Translations under genes and position numbers: made by a program
DNA from: Thioploca sp.
GTDB taxonomy: Bacteria > Pseudomonadota > Gammaproteobacteria > Beggiatoales > Beggiatoaceae
Direction of reading: 5' to 3'
Assembly: GCA_012032555.1 (NCBI GenBank)
Contig: JAAUSR010000001.1
Coordinates: 62,001-126,000, forward strand
Length of the DNA stretch: 64,000 nucleotides
Notes under the pieces: generated by a model
The model's database searches: none
Told to the model about the DNA's origin: nothing
Seen by the model: the letters and a program-made list of their open reading frames with translations, nothing else
Shown: positions 60,831 through 64,000 of the stretch, piece by piece
How positions within the stretch are numbered: position 1 is the stretch's first letter
Layout: every line of letters starts with the position of its first letter

Positions 60831-62189
60831 TCAATTTACACTTTTGCGGTGAAAAAACTTTTTAGCAAACTTGGATAATAACCATGAAGGTCTGGTGTAA
60901 TAACGTGAATAAGCCAAATTAAGTACTTGACGCATTTGTGAAGGGGAAAGGTTATCGTGTTGAAAAACCAAGTGCCATTGCGTGAAATCTTCATATTGCG
61001 TAGTGAGTAACTTATCTTGATATTGAGTAAAAATGGGCGTCTGTGGATACGGCGTAAACACACTGAATTGAGCGCCATAGCTATTAATTTTTAAGGCGTA
61101 ATCAATCGTCTTTTTACAATCTGCTACCGTTTCTCCAGGTAACCCAAACATATAAAAACAGGTAACCGCTATACCTTGTTTTTCCAACAAGTGAATTTTT
61201 TGAAGTTGCTCATCACTTTTAATTGAATAACGTTTAACACCGTCGAGTAAATGAATATCTGGTGATTCAATGCCTACTTTTATCATCACTAAACCCGCTT
61301 GTTTCAACAAATCAACTAATTCTGCATCCATGTTTTTGAGATGAGTTTCTATAATAAATTTAAATTTTCTGCCACTAGCCAGAATCTCCTCACATAGTTG
61401 AACAGTTTTCTGCCGATTGATCGAAAAAACGGGATCGCGAAACATAAATAATGAAACGCTCAAAGTATCTTGCCAATGACTCATTTCAGCTACAATATTT
61501 TGAGCCGATCGGGTTCTTAATTTGCGTCCTTGTTGTAATGGATAAGTACAATAATGGTAGCATGAATAAGGACAACCACGAGTTGCCAGAATGGGTAAAA
61601 AGACTTCACCTAAACCGAGTAATTTATATTGTGGCCTGGAATTTTGAAAAATAACATCCCATGCGGGAAATTCCAGTTGATCGAGATTGGATTCGGTTTC
61701 AACAGTCAAAACCCCTTGAGCAGATTTTAACTTTTCCAAGTCAGGGTTTTGTTTGAAAAAAAACTCCGGCTCACCACTGATAACAAAAGCACCGGCTTCC
61801 AGGTAATAGTTAGGAAGAGCAGTGGCTACTGAACCTATGGCACCGACTGAAATATGATTTTGTTTGAGCAATTGAATGAGAGCAATTTCGGTTTCATGAC
61901 AGACAATCGAAGTGGTTACCAAACAGAGATCAACTGAATTAAGTGAGGATATTTCAAATTGATTCAGGTTACCTCGGATGAATTTAACTGTATGACCTTG
62001 ATTTTTAAGGACAGCTATGGTATAAACACTATATAAAGGAGGCCAATCTACGCTTTTGGCTTTCACTTTTTTGAGCAATCGAGTAATTAGCCCATTCCCA
62101 TAATCATTGACCGTTCCAAAACCGCCATTAGTGTCTTTTGAAATACGTGCTTTTCTCTCAGAATAGATGTCAATTATAGCGATAATCAT
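60831..62189 (-). CDS. B12-binding radical SAM protein
   Basis: A 452-residue radical SAM enzyme with a degenerate N-terminal cobalamin-binding Rossmann domain (SVDWPPLYSVYTIAVLKNQG, VDLCLVTTSIVCHETEIALI, VGAIGSVATALPNYYLEAG). The [4Fe-4S] motif lies in LATRGCPYSCYHYCTYPLQQ, with spacing C-x3-C-x3-C in place of the common C-x3-C-x2-C; then comes the SAM-binding GGE-like region and ITCFYMFGLPGETVADCKKT. Similar enzymes modify lipids, hopanoids or natural products, but nothing here tells the substrate. It is 48 bases upstream of the epimerase start on the same strand, so it may belong to the polysaccharide or lipid locus. Confidence 0.88.
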   Translation of the reverse strand: MIIAIIDIYSERKARISKDTNGGFGTVNDYGNGLITRLLKKVKAKSVDWPPLYSVYTIAVLKNQGHTVKFIRGNLNQFEISSLNSVDLCLVTTSIVCHETEIALIQLLKQNHISVGAIGSVATALPNYYLEAGAFVISGEPEFFFKQNPDLEKLKSAQGVLTVETESNLDQLEFPAWDVIFQNSRPQYKLLGLGEVFLPILATRGCPYSCYHYCTYPLQQGRKLRTRSAQNIVAEMSHWQDTLSVSLFMFRDPVFSINRQKTVQLCEEILASGRKFKFIIETHLKNMDAELVDLLKQAGLVMIKVGIESPDIHLLDGVKRYSIKSDEQLQKIHLLEKQGIAVTCFYMFGLPGETVADCKKTIDYALKINSYGAQFSVFTPYPQTPIFTQYQDKLLTTQYEDFTQWHLVFQHDNLSPSQMRQVLNLAYSRYYTRPSWLLSKFAKKFFHRKSVN

Positions 62190-62484
62190 AATCTTTTATC
62201 TCCCCTAAATAATTAGGTTATAGAAATTAATTTTCTAGTTATTTTATTCTGAAAGTAAAGTAAGTAACAAGACTCAAAAAATAAAAAATTGCAGTCTATT
62301 TTTAAGTAGATATCAACAACTAATTTAGTTATAAGAAATAATTCTAAACTGTAGTTATACTATAGCTATTCTCAAATCATAATTGCAAAAATAAACCAAC
62401 TATTAATCGAATAGATTAGATGGAACAATACCGAGAATAATGCTAAGCTAAAATTATTTCCTTTCATGAATAAGAATAAAGCGC

Positions 62485-62955
62485 TCAAGTTTTGATAAAG
62501 CTCCAAATCTTTCCAGTCCAAGAACGTTGCTTAGCCCAAGTGGTTTGTAATCCCTTTTGTACCAGATAGGGAACATATTTTTTATCGTCCCCCATAATGT
62601 GATCAGCTAACCAATGTCGTAAAAAATGTAATACTTCCACACTAATAGACATTTGGGTATTTTTAAATTTATTCTGTAGTTCAATAACTTGGGTAGTTAA
62701 TTTTTGATGATTCTTTTTATGTTCTTCATAGTTAGGGTAATCAAAGATTCTCATCAAACTTTCTTCTACGGCAAAATGAATCACGGTGTACTGTAACAAT
62801 TCTGCTAAAATTGTTCCCACTTCTTCCGCATCCGTCCGTCTAATGATAGCTTCATACAGCATATTTATTAAATTGACCAAAATTTGGTGTTGTTCATCAA
62901 TTTCTTGAATACCAACACTTAATTCATCTGACCATTCCATATATTTTTTCATCAT
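62485..62955 (-). CDS. Bacteriohemerythrin
   Basis: A 156-residue diiron O2-binding protein. The iron ligands are visible in order: W-S-D-E-L-S-V-G-I-Q-E-I-D-E-Q-H (His about 23), IHFAVEESLMRIFDYPNYEE (His and Glu), HKKNHQKL (two His), and LRHWLADHIMGDD (His and Asp). The C-terminal tail is basic and aromatic. Such proteins carry or sense oxygen and are frequent in organisms living at oxygen/sulfide gradients. It is a stand-alone domain without a signalling partner. The 295-base gap downstream (62190-62484) is AT-rich and empty. Confidence 0.94.
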   Translation of the reverse strand: MMKKYMEWSDELSVGIQEIDEQHQILVNLINMLYEAIIRRTDAEEVGTILAELLQYTVIHFAVEESLMRIFDYPNYEEHKKNHQKLTTQVIELQNKFKNTQMSISVEVLHFLRHWLADHIMGDDKKYVPYLVQKGLQTTWAKQRSWTGKIWSFIKT

Positions 62956-63425
62956 TTTTCACCAAACCAGTTACTTAAGACTAATAATCTAATTCTTTCT
63001 AAAACCAATTATAATTATAGTTAGTTATATTTAAAAAGTAATGTAAATTTACCACAATAGCAGTAATTTTCCATTTAAAACTGGGTGAATTTAGACCCTA
63101 ATATGGGTTTTCGCGCTGACGCACTCCACCCATCCTATTATTTTTCATCAAAAATTGACCTAATTTTAAGATAATCAACCGAATAATCGGATCAAAATTT
63201 TTGTTTAATAAATAATTTGACTTACAAAAAACTTTTTGGTACACTTTTAAAGTCTAAATATAAAAGTTAGACCTTACCTTATTTTAATCTTATCTGTTCT
63301 CTATTTGCTCTCTATTTTTTGAGCAGGAAAATCATAACTAAATTTATCTTAACGGCGATAGATTAATAGTCTGTTGTTGTTAGGAAAATAATAAGTTGTA
63401 ACTCACTTGTTTTAGGCCCAAATTT
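62956..63425. other. Intergenic region with a repeat fragment
   Basis: 470 bases between the divergent hemerythrin gene and the exported-protein gene. A GTAGGGTG-type fragment (GCGCTGACGCACTCCACCCA, about 63113-63132) is present. A sigma70-like promoter lies at 63217-63245 (separate entry). The leader from there to the start codon is about 170 bases, AT-rich, with no recognised riboswitch. Confidence 0.5.
63217..63245 (+). promoter_or_regulatory. Sigma70-type promoter
   Basis: TTGACT (63217-63222) and TACACT (63240-63245) with an ideal 17-base spacer. The -35 matches the consensus at five of six positions and the -10 at four of six. It lies about 180 bases upstream of the exported-protein start codon and is the best promoter-like pair I noticed in the window. 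Confidence 0.55.
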
Positions 63426-64000
63426 ATGAACTACATCGCAAGAAAAACAATACTTGCAGCGGTAGCAATACCACTATTGAGTATGTGCGCCCTATCTGCC
63501 AATGCAGACGGTTTGACATATCCATTTCTCAATACTTTTGACACCGCTATTGTCGATGGTTATTATAATGACTGGCAACCACTAGCCAGTAATGTACACA
63601 TTCCGATGTACCGAGCTGGAAACCCTACCAAAGACGTTCTTTCCGATCTTTATTTACGTTATGATTGTAATAGTAAAACGATATTTGGTTTGGTATTAAA
63701 AACTAACTCAAATCACTCGGTAGTTGGTAACGCCTGGATTAAAATTTATGAACTAGGTAACTCTCCAAGGGTACAAGAAAGTGATAATCCACCTAATGGA
63801 GTTCAACCAGAATTTTCGTGGGTACCCCCTTCCAGCAGCGTCCAGCCTAATACGCAGGGTTATGAGGCTTCCTTCTCTTTAAATCCGGGTACCTATACCT
63901 TGGAAGCACATCTTAATATCAATGATAATACGGGTTCCCAAACTTCTTCAAGCGGTAGAGGTGACTATTTTGTTCATCTTAACCTTACTTGCCCAACAGA
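63426..64000 (+). CDS. Exported protein of unknown function, 3' end cut by window edge
   Basis: The frame opens at ATG 63426 and stays open to the window end (191 codons). A signal peptide is clear (ARKTILAAVAIPLLSMCALSANA). The mature part starts DGLTYPFLNTFDTAIVDGYY and NDWQPLASNVHIPMYRAGNP, then has beta-strand patterns such as YLRYDCNSKTIFGLVLKTNS and a threonine/serine/asparagine-rich sequence with SSSVQPNTQGYEASFSLNPG. The layout recalls surface proteins with DOMON-like or Ig-like sandwich folds; I cannot name a family. A sorting signal could be in the missing C-terminus. Confidence 0.7.
   Translation, partial: MNYIARKTILAAVAIPLLSMCALSANADGLTYPFLNTFDTAIVDGYYNDWQPLASNVHIPMYRAGNPTKDVLSDLYLRYDCNSKTIFGLVLKTNSNHSVVGNAWIKIYELGNSPRVQESDNPPNGVQPEFSWVPPSSSVQPNTQGYEASFSLNPGTYTLEAHLNINDNTGSQTSSSGRGDYFVHLNLTCPT

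Noticed and set aside
1-64000. Search for tRNA, rRNA, CRISPR arrays and prophage genes
   Set aside because: No T-loop/anticodon arrangements, no rRNA-like conserved blocks, no regularly spaced repeats and no phage structural genes were seen by reading; a covariance-model scan would be needed to exclude small RNAs.

Overview
This window looks like chromosomal DNA from a filamentous, sulfur-oxidizing gammaproteobacterium of the Beggiatoa/Thioploca type. The evidence is indirect: moderately AT-rich DNA, a DsrN-like and a DsrR-like gene side by side, proteins that favour this group and some cyanobacteria (DUF29, caspase-fold and CHAT peptidases, filamentous-haemagglutinin exoproteins), and many short palindromic repeats of the GTAGGGTGCGTTA type between genes. 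No rRNA or tRNA gene, CRISPR array or intact insertion sequence was seen.

Layout. 1-8 kb: end of cysC (APS kinase), a secreted glutaminyl cyclase, a DUF418 membrane protein, the three-gene proton-translocating transhydrogenase operon (pntAA-pntAB-pntB), a retropepsin-like protease and a cold-shock protein. 8-18 kb (mostly minus strand): GlcD-type FAD oxidase, three tandem pseudopilin-like proteins, an ABC-2 permease with a small partner, a dead transposase and dnaE. 18-23 kb: repeat-rich DNA with a frameshifted small gene, a sulfotransferase, an SH3-domain exported protein, threonine synthase and a GspI-like minor pseudopilin.

23-34 kb is an accessory block. It holds three large exported modular proteins: a VWA7-like Het-C/VWA protein, a protein with two InlB-type repeats, and a protein with a seven-repeat EAR propeller plus cohesin and dockerin modules. 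Around them lie DUF29 genes, one intact PIN-toxin pair and one broken VapBC pair. A 94-bp element is duplicated upstream of two of the exported-protein genes.

34.9-42.4 kb is the most interesting locus: a caspase-fold lipoprotein, an ECF sigma factor, a one-TM anti-sigma-like protein, a TPR-CHAT lipoprotein and a two-partner-secretion haemagglutinin, all in one direction. I read it as a candidate cell-envelope signalling or proteolysis system with its own sigma factor. The haemagglutinin is split by a -1 frameshift at a T5A6 run.

42.7-45.4 kb: IS630 and IS66 relics on both sides of a sulfate-binding protein gene, then a cytochrome c. 45.6-55.3 kb: a repeat-containing exported protein, an OmpA-like lipoprotein, dsrN-dsrR-pterin dehydratase, a TAXI binding protein, divergent bioF/bioD, gmhB and a membrane-anchored SUMF1-domain protein. 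55.7-64 kb: glycogen synthase with a GH57 protein, WecG/TagA glycosyltransferase, a frameshifted sugar-nucleotide epimerase, a B12-binding radical SAM enzyme, bacteriohemerythrin and the start of an exported protein.

Four genes (small gene at 17.8 kb, haemagglutinin, GH57, epimerase) are each broken by one base at an A/T homopolymer. That pattern suggests sequencing error or homopolymer slippage as strongly as real gene death, so these genes should not be called dead without checking reads.
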